DNA of 64,000 nucleotides. Origin: an uncultured Arcanobacterium sp. (lineage in GTDB: Bacteria > Actinomycetota > Actinomycetes > Actinomycetales > Actinomycetaceae). The stretch's first letter is position 1. Each line of letters begins with the position of its first letter. A program made the translations under genes and the position numbers. Where the stretch lies: the NCBI GenBank assembly GCA_958428545.1, contig CAUAGM010000001.1:1-64000 (forward strand), written 5' to 3'. The notes below the pieces were generated by a model. That model was given only the letters and a program-made list of their open reading frames with translations, had not been told where the DNA came from and ran no database searches. Positions 43,259 to 53,585 of the stretch are shown here, one piece after another.

Positions 43259-45283
43259 TTAAATATCGAGGAATCGCACATCGTGTGCGTTTCGCTGAAT
43301 AAATGAGCGGCGTGACGCCACATCTTCACCCATAAGTAGCGAAAAAGTCTCATCCGTTTCCGCAGCTTCACCAATACTCACTTGCTTGAGCGTGCGCGTC
43401 TCAGGATCCATCGTCGTCTCCCAGAGTTCCTCAGCATTCATTTCGCCCAAACCTTTATAGCGCTGGATTCCTTGACCTTCAGCTTTTGGCAATTTCTTTC
43501 CAGCTGCCAAGCCTGCTGCAAGCACAGCATCACGTTCTTTATCTGAAAATACATAATCATGCTGCGAATTCGTCCACTTAATGCGGTAGAGCGGAGGCAT
43601 AGCAATATATATATGCCCTTGCTCGATCAGTGGGCGCATATAGCGGTAGACAAGGGTGAGCAGAAGCGTTGCAATATGCTGCCCATCAACGTCTGCGTCA
43701 GCCATAAAAACAATCTTATGATAGCGAAGCTTGGCAATATCGAATTCTTCTCCGACGCCAGTACCAAACGCTGTGATCAACCCTTGAATCGTATCTGAGC
43801 TAAGCGCGCGATCAAGTCGGGCTTTCTCTACGTTCAAGATTTTGCCACGGATAGGCATAATTGCTTGGTGTTTCGGATCACGCCCATTGACGGCACTGCC
43901 ACCAGCGGAATCACCCTCCACAATAAATACTTCGCATTCCTCTGGCTTGCGGCTTGTGCAATCCTTAAGTTTTCCTGGCATTGACGCCGATTCAAGCACA
44001 CTCTTGCGGCGAGTGGCTTCACGTGCTTTGCGGGCAGCTTGGCGAGCAGAGAAAGCCTGAGTTGCTTTTCGAATAATTTCCTTACCGTCGCTCGGATGCA
44101 TATCCAGCCAGTCGGTGAGGAATTTGTAAGTCTGCTGCTGTACGAATGTGCGCACCTCAGTATTGCCAAGCTTAGTCTTAGTCTGCCCTTCAAACTGAGG
44201 CTCAGCAATTTTCACGGAAATGACGACTGTAAGCCCTTCACGTATATCTTCGCCAGAAAGATTTGGATCTTTTTCTTTTAGTAAATTCTTATCGCGAGCA
44301 TATTTGTTGATAACAGACGTAAGCGCAGTACGGAAACCTTCTTCGTGAGTACCACCTTCCGTCGTGTTAATTGTGTTTGCAAATGTGTGCAGAGATTCGC
44401 TGTATGCACTCGTCCACTGCATAGCAATTTCTACAGAAATTTTCTTTTCTGTGTCTTCTGCTTCAAAGTAAATCGGCTCTGGATGAATAGAATCAGCTTT
44501 CTTTGTGTGCACAAGATGCTTTACGTAATCGAGTAAACCGCCATCATACTTGTAGCTCACTTCGGAGTGCCCAGGTTTTGGGTTATCTTCTTCACCGAGA
44601 GCATCGCCAGTGACTTCGTCACCTTCAGCAACTGCTGAAGATCGCTCATCTATGAGAGTGATACGTAAACCTTTATTCAAGAAACTCATCTGATGGAAAC
44701 GCTTGCGCAGAGTTTCAAAATCAAAATCAGTGGTTTCAAAAATTTCTGGATTCGGCCAAAAGGTTTGCGTCGTTCCAGTGCGATCCGTTGCTTCTCCTTT
44801 TTCAAGCGGAGCAGTTGGCACGCCGTTTTCGTAAGAAATTCGCCATACGTATCCATCTCGATGAACTTCGGTTTCCATACGGGTGCTCAAAGCGTTCACC
44901 ACAGAAATACCCACACCGTGCAAACCGCCAGAAACGGCATACGAACCATTGCCAAATTTACCGCCAGCATGCAGTACAGTCATCACAACCTGCACTGCTG
45001 AAACACCTTCTGTGGGGTGAATATCAACTGGAATACCGCGTCCATTATCTTCCACTCTCACAGCGCCATCATCTTGAAGCGTCACCTCGATATGATCGCA
45101 ATAACCTGCGAGAGCCTCATCAACCGAGTTATCAACCACTTCGTAGACAAGATGGTGAAGCCCGCGCTCGCCTGTAGAGCCGATATACATACCAGGGCGT
45201 TTGCGCACAGCTTCAAGCCCTTCGAGCACGGTAATATCTCCGGCATTATAATGTTCGTTCTTTTCGGGATTATTCTCCGTCAC
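43259..45283 (-). CDS. gyrB: DNA gyrase subunit B
   Basis: A 674-residue GyrB. The GHKL ATPase has [19 protein letters not shown] and [15 protein letters not shown]. The TOPRIM domain has EGDSAGGSA and DADVDGQHI, followed by [18 protein letters not shown]. The GTG at 45283 was chosen because AAGGAG lies about 9 nt upstream and the product starts [14 protein letters not shown]; the open frame to 45373 adds residues unlike the family. A 276-bp gap without recognisable genes separates it from dciA. Confidence 0.97.
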   Translation of the reverse strand: MTENNPEKNEHYNAGDITVLEGLEAVRKRPGMYIGSTGERGLHHLVYEVVDNSVDEALAGYCDHIEVTLQDDGAVRVEDNGRGIPVDIHPTEGVSAVQVVMTVLHAGGKFGNGSYAVSGGLHGVGISVVNALSTRMETEVHRDGYVWRISYENGVPTAPLEKGEATDRTGTTQTFWPNPEIFETTDFDFETLRKRFHQMSFLNKGLRITLIDERSSAVAEGDEVTGDALGEEDNPKPGHSEVSYKYDGGLLDYVKHLVHTKKADSIHPEPIYFEAEDTEKKISVEIAMQWTSAYSESLHTFANTINTTEGGTHEEGFRTALTSVINKYARDKNLLKEKDPNLSGEDIREGLTVVISVKIAEPQFEGQTKTKLGNTEVRTFVQQQTYKFLTDWLDMHPSDGKEIIRKATQAFSARQAARKAREATRRKSVLESASMPGKLKDCTSRKPEECEVFIVEGDSAGGSAVNGRDPKHQAIMPIRGKILNVEKARLDRALSSDTIQGLITAFGTGVGEEFDIAKLRYHKIVFMADADVDGQHIATLLLTLVYRYMRPLIEQGHIYIAMPPLYRIKWTNSQHDYVFSDKERDAVLAAGLAAGKKLPKAEGQGIQRYKGLGEMNAEELWETTMDPETRTLKQVSIGEAAETDETFSLLMGEDVASRRSFIQRNAHDVRFLDI

Positions 45284-45559
45284 GCCGCTTCTCTCCTTCG
45301 TGCCTCGCATAGGAGCCGTGTACTCACTATGCAGTGCCAGCGTGATAATTGCTGGCGTGGCAGTTATGTACAACAGCGAAAATGTGCGCTATCTCTCAAT
45401 CGTGCACGTAATAGCCGCTGTCGTGTTTTTCAAGCGTTTTGGTAGGGGGATACCATTTCGCCACTGCAGACCATTATAGCGCGTTTACTGCCGTTTTCAG
45501 AGATTTCACTATTACAAACTTCATATACAGACAATGCACATTACGAAAAGATGAGTTTC

Positions 45560-46165
45560 CTAATCGTATGTATCTCGCGGTCCTCTACCTGGCACCGAAT
45601 ATGCTCCATGTTTCCACGAACGCTGATGCGGTCCTTTAATAATGATTTCTTTGACGACGCCTTCACCGAGAACTTCAGCCAGCCGCTGATCGATTGCTGC
45701 AGTAAGCGCACGCAGCTGCGTCTCCCACCCTACTGTGCGAGTACGAATAGTCAACACACCTGTATCTGTAAATTCTTCAACTTTTGAATGTTGAGCAATA
45801 TGTTTACCAGCAACCTCTTCCCAACGGTTACTCATTGACGCCACATCGAGCAGTGTCGTCATTCCTCGTTCACGAATTGCGGCATCAAGCAGCATTCCGA
45901 GAGGGTGAGGATCACGCCAGCTCGCTCGTGCTCCTGATCCCACATCCTGCCCTGGAACTGGCACAAAAACGTCATCTCCCAGATGCCTCTCTTGCTTATG
46001 AATATCCTCAGTTGTACGATGACTTTCTTTTCTGCGACGCACCCATCCCTGCTGTTGTGCCATAATTCGCACATTCTCAAGCAACCGAAGCGGAAGTACA
46101 TCACCGTTTTTTTGTGCTGCTTGCTCTCTCGCATGAGTGACGATGCTTGCTCTACTTTCGTTCAT
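45560..46165 (-). CDS. dciA: DciA-like (DUF721) helicase-loading protein
   Basis: A 201-residue protein with the C-terminal DUF721 domain (~85-190): LLDAAIRERGMTTLLDVASM, WEEVAGKHIAQHSKV, FTDTGVLTIRTRTVGWETQL. DciA loads or regulates the replicative helicase in bacteria without DnaC/DnaI; the recF-dciA-gyrB position is standard in actinobacteria. The N-terminal ~80 residues are Arg/Gln-rich and probably disordered. It overlaps the recF stop by 14 bp. Confidence 0.9.
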   Translation of the reverse strand: MNESRASIVTHAREQAAQKNGDVLPLRLLENVRIMAQQQGWVRRRKESHRTTEDIHKQERHLGDDVFVPVPGQDVGSGARASWRDPHPLGMLLDAAIRERGMTTLLDVASMSNRWEEVAGKHIAQHSKVEEFTDTGVLTIRTRTVGWETQLRALTAAIDQRLAEVLGEGVVKEIIIKGPHQRSWKHGAYSVPGRGPRDTYD

Positions 46166-47327
46166 CAGCCGTCACCTCGCCGCCATGAACATAAAAGCGG
46201 TGTGCTTCTAGATGCGGTGGCAAATCGTCACCAACAGCAGCAGTGATAAAAACCTGCTGAGCGGGTTTAATAATATCTACAAGACGTTCACGTCTGCGAG
46301 AATCCAGCTCAGCGAAGACATCATCTAAAATAAGAATCGGCTCGTCTCTATCAATCCAACCAATCCATTCACTTGTGCGCAGTATCTGCCATGAAGCAAG
46401 TTTAAGTGCTAAAGCGTAACTCCAACTTTCACCATGCGAAGCATAACCTTTTGCTGGAAGTGATCCTAAAGTCAAAAGAAGTTCGTCTCGATGAGGTCCC
46501 ACTAGATTAAGCCCAGAATCTATTTCTTTACAGCGAGCATTATGCACAGCCGCAATAAATACCTCTTTGATCTTTTCACTATCACTCATATCAAGCAGTG
46601 ACGCCACCTGCGTATTTTTATCAGCTGTGACGTTTGCTTCATACTTAATTTTTGCACAAGCACTAGCTGCAGAAACAGCGTGATAGTAATGTTCAACATG
46701 AGGCTCCAGATCCGCCACTATTTGCGAGCGTGCAGAAATAATTTGAGAGCCGAGATCCACAAGTTTTGAATCCCATACATCGAGCATTGCAGTATCGATA
46801 TTCTGCCCGCGCCTGCGTTGCTTTCCTAAAGTTTTTAAAAGAGCTGCCCGCTGGCGAAGCACTTTTTCATAATCAGCTTTAATCGCTCGCATTTTAGGAC
46901 GTATCTGAATCATCAACGTATCGAGAAATTTCCTGCGAGTTGCGGGATCTCCCGTCACTAAAGCTAAATCTTCAGGTGCAAATACAACGGTCCGTACAAG
47001 TCCTAAGATTTCGCTAGGCCGCACTTGCCCACGATTGAGACGCGCACGATTTGCTCTGCCAGAATAAATTTCCAGCTCAAGTAATGCTGTGCGTTCATCA
47101 TTATTCACTCGTGCACGAATAACTGCTGCTTCTGCTCCTTGCTGCACAAGCGCAGAAACTGAACTCACACGATGAGAAGAAAATGTAGAAAGATATTCAA
47201 TTGCTTCAACGATATTCGTTTTACCTTGGCCATTTTCTCCTATAAAAGCAGTAATTCCTGGTTCACAATGAAGCACAAGTTCTCGATACGACCGAAAATT
47301 ATGCAGCGAAAGATCAGAAATATACAC
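46152..47327 (-). CDS. recF: RecF DNA repair and recombination ATPase
   Basis: A 391-residue RecF. MYISDLSLHNFRSYRELVL start, Walker A GENGQGKTN at ~31-39, LVGPHRDEL and the signature/Walker B (PILILDDVFAELDSRRRERL) are all intact. It mediates RecA loading at gaps through RecFOR. GTG start, 32 bp after the dnaN stop. It carries a DUF721 overlap at its 3' end. Confidence 0.95.
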   Translation of the reverse strand: MYISDLSLHNFRSYRELVLHCEPGITAFIGENGQGKTNIVEAIEYLSTFSSHRVSSVSALVQQGAEAAVIRARVNNDERTALLELEIYSGRANRARLNRGQVRPSEILGLVRTVVFAPEDLALVTGDPATRRKFLDTLMIQIRPKMRAIKADYEKVLRQRAALLKTLGKQRRRGQNIDTAMLDVWDSKLVDLGSQIISARSQIVADLEPHVEHYYHAVSAASACAKIKYEANVTADKNTQVASLLDMSDSEKIKEVFIAAVHNARCKEIDSGLNLVGPHRDELLLTLGSLPAKGYASHGESWSYALALKLASWQILRTSEWIGWIDRDEPILILDDVFAELDSRRRERLVDIIKPAQQVFITAAVGDDLPPHLEAHRFYVHGGEVTADERK

Positions 47328-47359
47328 AGCGTGCTCAGCCTACGGTGATACGTGCCGAA

Positions 47360-48493
47360 TTATCGCGATCCGTACGTACGAATTGGCATAAGAAGTAAAC
47401 GGAATGAAGACTGTTCATCATTTTCATCTTTTTCTTCTGTGAGAACAGCAGGTTTGCTCTCTTGTGTGTATGCCAAACGAACCAACTGTGAATCCATCAC
47501 GCTTAAACCGTCTTGTAAGAAGACAGGATTGAATGCCATGGCAATATCCGAGCCAGAGACATTTACAGCGAGAGCCTCAGATGCTTGCGCAGCATCTCCA
47601 TGACCTGCTTCAAGAATGAGCTGATCTTGTGAAAAAGCTAAGCGAACTGCAGAATTTTTTTCTACAACTAGACGAGCACGTTTAATAGCTTCATTTAGCT
47701 CGGCGCGATCCATCACTGCATATCCCTCTATATTTTCTGGGAAAAGCGAAATCACTTGCGGATACTCACCATCAATAAGCTGTACCGTATTATGCTTGCC
47801 CGCAGCAGAAAATCCTATAAGAGTTGGAGCTTGTGTATCGTTGAGGCAAAGAGATACAGGCCCAGCAGAGCCGAGAGCTTTTGCAATATCAAGCAGACGA
47901 GATGCACGCACTAAAATTCTTTGAGAAATAGCAGGATCTTCTGGTTTCCACGAAATTTCTTTGACGGCAAGACGATAGCGGTCTGTTGCCATAAGAGTGA
48001 TTCTATCGCCTTCAATTTCAATGCAGACAGAAACGAGCATGGGAAGAGTATCATCATGCGATGCTGCAATCGTCACTTGTTGCACAGCTTCTTGCCATGC
48101 AGCTCCGTCTACTGTCCCAACGAGAGGCGGACGTTCGTGCATATCCACATAATCTTCCATCGACATAACTTTCATGGAAAAATGCGTAGATCCGCACTCA
48201 ATATCAACTTTATTACCATCCATTGAAAATTCGATGGGCTGCTGAGGTAGTGATCGGCAAATATCTGCAAGTAATTTGCCATTGACGAGAACTTCTCCCT
48301 CATCTATAACTTCTGCATCAATATATACATGAGAATCTATATCAGAATCTCGTGAGCTTAATGCTACTTTTCCTTCTCCATCGGCAACAATTTTTAATCC
48401 AGCAAGCGTAGGGTGAGCTGGACGATGTGGAATTGTGCGTGCAACCCAACTGACTGCGTCAGAAAAAACACTGTTATCAACTTGAAGTTTCAT
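47360..48493 (-). CDS. dnaN: DNA polymerase III sliding clamp (beta subunit)
   Basis: A 377-residue beta clamp with its three repeated domains. MKLQVDNSVFSDAVSWVARTIP begins domain 1, GEYPQVISLFPE marks domain 3, and the end LLMPIRTYGS is the conserved partner-binding C-terminus (LLMPVR). AGGA lies close before the ATG. The 289-bp region between dnaA and dnaN contains DnaA boxes and probably the dnaN promoter. Confidence 0.97.
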   Translation of the reverse strand: MKLQVDNSVFSDAVSWVARTIPHRPAHPTLAGLKIVADGEGKVALSSRDSDIDSHVYIDAEVIDEGEVLVNGKLLADICRSLPQQPIEFSMDGNKVDIECGSTHFSMKVMSMEDYVDMHERPPLVGTVDGAAWQEAVQQVTIAASHDDTLPMLVSVCIEIEGDRITLMATDRYRLAVKEISWKPEDPAISQRILVRASRLLDIAKALGSAGPVSLCLNDTQAPTLIGFSAAGKHNTVQLIDGEYPQVISLFPENIEGYAVMDRAELNEAIKRARLVVEKNSAVRLAFSQDQLILEAGHGDAAQASEALAVNVSGSDIAMAFNPVFLQDGLSVMDSQLVRLAYTQESKPAVLTEEKDENDEQSSFRLLLMPIRTYGSR

Positions 48494-48782
48494 AGTTCCT
48501 GCTTTCTTAGTATCTGATGCTAGTTTACGCGAGAAATACGATGTTCACAGAAAGTTATTCGCATGGGTGGCGGCATGAAGGAAAAGTTTCTATATATGTA
48601 GTAGTTATAGTAGGTACTGCGAATATTGTGGATAACATAGTTTTATGGCGTGAAATCAACATTTTCAGATATGGATAACTCGTGGATAGAAGATGTGGAT
48701 AACCTTAGAAATCTGTGAATGAGACATTTTCATATAAAAAATAGACACAGAAAAACAATATTTATCCACAAATATATACGAG
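48494..48782. other. oriC: Origin region, dnaA-dnaN intergenic DnaA-box cluster
   Basis: Perfect DnaA boxes (TTATCCACA or its complement) are at 48627-48635, 48694-48702 and 48762-48770. A one-mismatch box (TATGGATAA) is at 48670-48678, and a weaker one (CGTGGATAG) at ~48681. The stretch is AT-rich, particularly 48725-48780. Box density and position mark this as part of the bacterial replication origin. Confidence 0.85.
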
Positions 48783-50360
48783 TTATTCACCTTGTAATGC
48801 TTGTTCGGTGGCAGCGTGTTTTATTTTGCTTGAAAGTTCAGTGACTAGATTATAAATATTTTGGTTTTCAGCAAGTTTTTTTTCTACGTTTCGTACGGCG
48901 TTAATCACTGTGGTGTGATCGCGGCGATTAAATGCTTCTGCAATTTTCGGAAGGGAAAGATCCGTCATTTCTCGGCACAGATACATAGCGATATGTCGAG
49001 GAGTCGTCACCGTTCGGCTGCGAGTAGGAGAAATAAGATTATCGAGTGTGATATTAAAATAAGAGGCTGTTTGGCTCATAATAATTCCCGCAGTGATAGT
49101 CAGAGCAGCAGCATCGGAAATCATATCTTTGAGTACAAGTTCAGCCATATCTAGAGTGATCGGATGATGTGCCAAATCGGCGTATGCTGTGACGCGGCGC
49201 AAAGCTCCTTCCATTTCACGCACATTTGACGTCATATGAGTGCCAATATATTCTACAACTTCGCGTGGAATATCGATATTTTCTGCAGCTGCTTTCTTAT
49301 CGAGAATGGCAATGCGTGTCTCGAGGTTAGGAAGATCAATACTTGCAGTAATTCCTGATGCAAAGCGTGAAATCATACGGTCTTCAAAACCAGTAAGAAG
49401 CTTTGGTGCCACATCGGAGGTGATGACGATTTGTTTATTTGCGTTGGAAAGAGCGTTGAACGTATGGAAAAATTCGTCGAGAGTCTGATCTTTATTAGAA
49501 ATAAATTGAATATCGTCGATAAGAAGCACATCGATATTACGGAATTGATCCTTGAACGTGTGCACTTGCTGATCGCGAAGTGCGTTAATAAACCAGTTGG
49601 TAAATTCTTCGCTGGAAACGTACAGCACTTTCTTTTTCGGATAGAGAGTGAGAGTGTAATTTCCTATTGCGTGCAAGAGATGAGTTTTCCCCATTCCTGA
49701 ATCTGAATAAAGGAAAAGAGGGTTGTATGTGGATCCAGGAGCTTCTGCTACAGCTAATGCAGTTGCGTGAGCAAAACGGTTTGATTCGCCTGGCACAAAA
49801 GAATCGAATGTGTATCGAGGATTGAGGCGAGCTTCGGACTGGAGCTGAGCTATTGATTGAATTGATTGATATGCAGTAGGTGAAAAATATTCATGGTCGT
49901 TTGTTTCGATACTGGAAGTAGAAGTGGCGTCGTACGAAGAAAAACTTTCGGTTTCTGGTTCATGAATCTGTGTATGCATAGGATCATGAGTTTTTGCCTC
50001 AAATGATGATGAGGCAGACGGCGCAGGTTCCATCTGATCTGAGGGAGTCCATGTTGGCAGTGCTGACGGCTGCTGTGCAGGAACGGCTTGTTCTGAAAGA
50101 GTGGGATCGACGGAGATCATGAGGGTGACGTCACGCCCTAAAATTTTGTTTAATTGTTGCGTCATAATTGAGGAGACGTGCTCAGAAATCCAATCTTTCA
50201 CAAATTCTGAACCAACGCCAATAACGAAAATTCCATCGACGGCTGCGAGAGGTTGAGCCATACGCACAAAAGCAGTTTGGGAATCAGAAAGTTGACCTTC
50301 TGCTTTTAGTAGTTCTGTGGCTGCCGTCCAGGCATCACGCGCAGCAAACGACTCAGCCAT
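48783..50360 (-). CDS. dnaA: Chromosomal replication initiator DnaA
   Basis: A 525-residue DnaA. Domain I is at the N-terminus, a low-complexity Ser/Thr/Pro linker spans ~110-180, and the AAA+ domain has Walker A SDSGMGKTHLL, Walker B VLLIDDIQFI and sensor FEDRMISRFASG. Domain IV carries the DNA-binding motif FNRRDHTTVINAVR. The ATG at 50360 has AAGGTG 5 nt upstream and gives the MAESFAARDAWTAATE start; the frame continues 18 codons further without support. A perfect DnaA box at 50371-50379 overlaps the leader, which fits autoregulation. Confidence 0.97.
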   Translation of the reverse strand: MAESFAARDAWTAATELLKAEGQLSDSQTAFVRMAQPLAAVDGIFVIGVGSEFVKDWISEHVSSIMTQQLNKILGRDVTLMISVDPTLSEQAVPAQQPSALPTWTPSDQMEPAPSASSSFEAKTHDPMHTQIHEPETESFSSYDATSTSSIETNDHEYFSPTAYQSIQSIAQLQSEARLNPRYTFDSFVPGESNRFAHATALAVAEAPGSTYNPLFLYSDSGMGKTHLLHAIGNYTLTLYPKKKVLYVSSEEFTNWFINALRDQQVHTFKDQFRNIDVLLIDDIQFISNKDQTLDEFFHTFNALSNANKQIVITSDVAPKLLTGFEDRMISRFASGITASIDLPNLETRIAILDKKAAAENIDIPREVVEYIGTHMTSNVREMEGALRRVTAYADLAHHPITLDMAELVLKDMISDAAALTITAGIIMSQTASYFNITLDNLISPTRSRTVTTPRHIAMYLCREMTDLSLPKIAEAFNRRDHTTVINAVRNVEKKLAENQNIYNLVTELSSKIKHAATEQALQGE

Positions 50361-50772
50361 AATCACCTTCTGTGGATAAGGGATGCTAAACCGTGTGATA
50401 TCACGATTTAGCATGTGGATAAAAGAACTTAAGATCCATCATAAAGGACTGAAAGAATAAGGCAAAACAAAGTTATCCACACAGTTGTGCACAGGTGTGG
50501 ATATTACATCGGTGTAATTACAATCGTGGAGCGGTGTAATATCGCAGTTTTTTGTTTCACTCATACATAATTCACAGCTGTGGATGTGCACATAAATTGA
50601 CGTCACTCAATTTCTTAAGAGCTGTATTCTGATGAGATATCAGTCACGAGAAGGCACACATTTCTTGACCTCAAGCCCTCCTGGCGCATAAAGTCGATAG
50701 GTCATATATGCACAGAACGCATTGTTGTATGCGAACGCACTCAGCGATGCTAAGAATCCGGAGAGATGAATT
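50361..50772. other. oriC: Origin region, dnaA-rpmH intergenic DnaA-box cluster
   Basis: Perfect DnaA boxes are at 50371-50379, 50414-50422 and 50473-50481. One-mismatch TGTGGATAT is at 50496-50504 and a weaker TGTGGATGT at 50579-50587. Two GGTGTAAT direct repeats about 21 bp apart lie at ~50511 and ~50533. With the cluster on the other side of dnaA, this gives a bipartite origin. The rpmH promoter must also lie here. Confidence 0.82.
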
Positions 50773-50913
50773 ATGTCTACGAAGCGCACGTTCCAACCGA
50801 ACAATCGCCGTCGTCACAAGGTTCACGGGTTTCGTAAGCGTATGAGCACGCGCGCAGGTCGTGCTGTTCTTGCTGCCCGTCGCCGTAAAGGTCGCGCAAA
50901 GCTCAGCGTCTGA
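50773..50913 (+). CDS. rpmH: Ribosomal protein bL34
   Basis: A 46-residue protein starting [20 protein letters not shown] and ending in [11 protein letters not shown], the canonical bL34 pattern. It is the first gene to the right of the origin and precedes rnpA by 4 bp. Short, very basic, component of the 50S subunit. Confidence 0.97.
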   Translation: MSTKRTFQPNNRRRHKVHGFRKRMSTRAGRAVLAARRRKGRAKLSV

Positions 50914-50917
50914 TCGA

Positions 50918-51292
50918 ATGCTATCCGCGAAATATCGGATGCGTTCGAGTGATGATTTTGCTCGAACTATTCAGGGTGGAAAAAAGCGGCATACCTCTAC
51001 AGTGACGGTGTATGCATATTCCTACCCTTCTCATATAGGAGCCGACCTTACTGCTAAGGTCGGCTTCGTTGTGAGTAAGAAAGTGGGAAATTCTGTTGTG
51101 CGTCATCGCGTTGTTCGCCAACTGCGGCACATTATCCAACCTATTGTGCCGCAGATAAATGATTCAACACTTATCGTTGTGCGAGCAAAGCCACGAGCTG
51201 CATCAGTATCGTTTGCTGAACTTTCGCGTGATGTGCGCACTGCATGTGAAAAGCTTGAAGTATTTCAATCTGAAAATGAGGCTCACGCATGA
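50918..51292 (+). CDS. rnpA: Ribonuclease P protein component
   Basis: A 124-residue RnpA. Start MLSAKYRMRSSDDFARTIQGGKKR and the RNA-binding motif KVGNSVVRHRVVRQLRHI are diagnostic. It partners the RNase P RNA in tRNA 5' maturation. The ATG at 50918 is 4 bp after the rpmH stop; an upstream in-frame start lies within rpmH and is rejected. It overlaps yidD as ATGA. Confidence 0.95.
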   Translation: MLSAKYRMRSSDDFARTIQGGKKRHTSTVTVYAYSYPSHIGADLTAKVGFVVSKKVGNSVVRHRVVRQLRHIIQPIVPQINDSTLIVVRAKPRAASVSFAELSRDVRTACEKLEVFQSENEAHA

Positions 51293-51636
51293 GATTTTTT
51301 ACTCGTGGGCTGCTTACAGCAATTCGTTGCTATCAGCAAACTATATCTGCTGGTAGAGAGCGCAGATGCAAATATCAACCAACGTGTTCTGCCTACGCTA
51401 TGGAATCAATTGAGGTTCACGGCGCATTAAAAGGTACAATGCTAGCTAGTTGGCGTCTTATGCGCTGTAATCCGTGGAGTAAAGGTGGAGTTGATTGGGT
51501 ACCTCAGAAGGGTATGTGGCCAACTCCTCCATTGAACTACGAACAGCTTATGGAGTATCGCCAGCTGCATGAGCAAAGCGACGGCAAAGCTGCGTCAGAT
51601 CACAGTGATCCTGGCGGCGTGGCGAGCACTGTGTGA
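51289..51636 (+). CDS. yidD: Membrane protein insertion efficiency factor YidD
   Basis: A 115-residue YidD. The signature is RCKYQPTCSAYAMESIEVHGALKG with CNPWSKGGVDWVP after it, including the conserved cysteines. The N-terminal amphipathic helix binds the inner membrane. It overlaps rnpA by 4 bp. The C-terminal ~35 residues are polar and unconserved. Confidence 0.93.
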   Translation: MRFFTRGLLTAIRCYQQTISAGRERRCKYQPTCSAYAMESIEVHGALKGTMLASWRLMRCNPWSKGGVDWVPQKGMWPTPPLNYEQLMEYRQLHEQSDGKAASDHSDPGGVASTV

Positions 51637-51685
51637 GAACGAAAACGAGACAACGCTTCTCAAGCGTGAGAATGGAAGAAGATCT

Positions 51686-52873
51686 GTGGATGCAATTCTT
51701 TACCCGCTGATGTGGATTATCGGCTGGATTATTGTGGGAGTACATAAAGTACTCACAGTGCTGGGAATGGCTGCTGGTGCTGGTGCTGCGTGGGTTCTGG
51801 CAATTGTTGGTATGACGATTATCGTTCGCGCATTAATGATCCCGCTCTTTAGCAAGCAGATTCGCTCTCAGCGTTCTATGCAGCGCTTACAGCCTGAGAT
51901 TCAAAAAATTCAGAAGAAATATAAAGGTAAAAAAGATCAGATTTCGCAAAGGCGCCAGCAAGAAGAAATTATGGCGCTGTATAAAACTCATGGCAGCTCT
52001 CCAATGGCATCGTGCTGGCCAATGCTTATTCAGATGCCGATTTTCTTTGCTTTGTATCGAGTGCTCTATGCCGTCAAACCTTTGGCTGAAGGCACTTATG
52101 ATCGTGAGGCATTGGGCGGTCTGAATAGAGAGAATGCAGGAGAAATGGCTGGATCGACCGTTTTCGGCGCGCCGCTCGATAGCTCTCTTGGCACAGCAAA
52201 TAGTTATTCAGATCCAACACGAGTAATTGTTATCGCCGTCATTCTCATTATCTTGATGATTCTCACCCTCTTTATCACTCAAAAACAGCTTATGACGAAA
52301 AATATGGTCAAGAGCGACGATCCAAATAATATGGCTGAGAAAATGACGAAGTATATGCTTTACGGCATGCCGCTGATTTACATTTTCACTGGCTACGCAT
52401 TCCAGATTGGCGTATTGATTTATTGGCTTTCAAGCAACGTCTGGAACTGGGGGCAGCAGACATGGCTGATTACTAACAATCCAACGCCAGGTTCACCTGC
52501 TTACAAGAAACGCCAAGAGAAATTGCGTGCGAAAGCAATTAAGAAGGGCTTGAATCCCGATGATATTGAGAATGGCGATACACCAGAACCAACTGGGCAG
52601 CGTATGCAGCCGATGAGCTCTAAACGTCAAAAGAAAAAAGGCAGAAGCTATGATCCACTTGCCAATGGTCCTCAGGATCTCACTGTTGACGATGGCAATA
52701 CTATCGACGCTGACGATGATATCGAAGTGCTTGGCAAAGACGGCTTGACTGATGCGCAGCGAGCTAAGAAACGTTATGAGCGTCGCATGGCAGAGCGTCA
52801 GCGTTCCAAAGAGAAAGCTCAAGTGCGTGCGAAAAAGCAGCAGCAGCGCAGTAAAAAAGATCGAAGTTTTTAG
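51686..52873 (+). CDS. yidC: Membrane protein insertase YidC
   Basis: A 395-residue Oxa1/YidC insertase with about five helices. The GTG at 51686 (GGAAG 7 nt upstream) gives an N-terminus that begins just before the first membrane helix (YPLMWIIGWIIVGVHKVL). The longer frame to 51569 lies largely in yidD. The conserved SKQIRSQRSMQRLQPEIQKIQKKYKG coupling loop (an internal Arg sits in the groove) and SPMASCWPMLIQMPIFFALYRVL are present. The C-terminal ~115 residues are very basic (KKQQQRSKKDRSF end), suited to ribosome contact. Confidence 0.93.
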   Translation: MDAILYPLMWIIGWIIVGVHKVLTVLGMAAGAGAAWVLAIVGMTIIVRALMIPLFSKQIRSQRSMQRLQPEIQKIQKKYKGKKDQISQRRQQEEIMALYKTHGSSPMASCWPMLIQMPIFFALYRVLYAVKPLAEGTYDREALGGLNRENAGEMAGSTVFGAPLDSSLGTANSYSDPTRVIVIAVILIILMILTLFITQKQLMTKNMVKSDDPNNMAEKMTKYMLYGMPLIYIFTGYAFQIGVLIYWLSSNVWNWGQQTWLITNNPTPGSPAYKKRQEKLRAKAIKKGLNPDDIENGDTPEPTGQRMQPMSSKRQKKKGRSYDPLANGPQDLTVDDGNTIDADDDIEVLGKDGLTDAQRAKKRYERRMAERQRSKEKAQVRAKKQQQRSKKDRSF

Positions 52874-52901
52874 TAATATCCGATAGTTCAAACAAAGGAA
52901 C

Positions 52902-53585
52902 ATGATGAGTGTTGAAGATGTAGTAGAGGAAACTCCACAAGATATGCATACAAAGCTCGTTGATGAGGGTGATTATGCAGCGGATTATCTTGAAGATTTG
53001 CTTGATATCAGCGAACTTGATGGAGATATAGAGATTTCTGTTGAGGCTGATCGCGCAGCAGTGGCAATTGTGATGGAAGATGGAACGGATCGTCGTCTAA
53101 AGCGCCTGATTGGGCGTCACGGCGAAACGCTTGATGCTCTCCAGGAGCTTACGCGTCTTGCCGTACAATCCAAGACGAATGAGCGTTCCCGTCTGATGCT
53201 CGATATTTTGGGTTATCGAGATGGGCGCCGCAAGGCAATTCAGGCAATTGCACGCGATGCCGTTGAGCAGGTGCAAGAAACAGGTGAAGACGTTGCCCTC
53301 AAACCGATGAATCCTTTTGAACGCAAGGTTGTGCACGATGTGGTTGCCGAAGCAGGCTTATATTCCGATTCTTCAGGTATTGGGCCTAATCGTCACGTTG
53401 TGATCATGTTGCCTTTTGAAGATGACGATATCGACGATACTGATTTCGTAAATGATGAGTCTTCTTCCACAAGTGCAGACGATACTATCGAAGAATCTAT
53501 GCCATCGACGAGTTCTGCAAGTGCGATGAGCATGGGTAGTTCGCAGAGTGCCGAAAGCGCACAGAGCGTTGAAAGCGCGCAATGA
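52902..53585 (+). CDS. jag: Jag/KhpB-like RNA-binding protein (KH and R3H)
   Basis: A 227-residue protein. The KH-like domain (~65-110, RLKRLIGRHGETLDALQELTRLAV) is followed by an R3H domain (~140-170, MNPFERKVVHDVVAEAG and NRHVVI). A Ser/Asp-rich tail closes it. It lies between yidC and rsmG as in most Gram-positive genomes. AAGGA stands before two adjacent ATGs; the second (52905) has better spacing. The protein is the RNA-binding partner of KhpA in other bacteria, but no such gene is in this window. Confidence 0.92.
   Translation: MMSVEDVVEETPQDMHTKLVDEGDYAADYLEDLLDISELDGDIEISVEADRAAVAIVMEDGTDRRLKRLIGRHGETLDALQELTRLAVQSKTNERSRLMLDILGYRDGRRKAIQAIARDAVEQVQETGEDVALKPMNPFERKVVHDVVAEAGLYSDSSGIGPNRHVVIMLPFEDDDIDDTDFVNDESSSTSADDTIEESMPSTSSASAMSMGSSQSAESAQSVESAQ

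Noticed and set aside
45284..45559. Open frames in the gyrB-dciA gap
   Set aside because: All are short and without ribosome sites or domain features.
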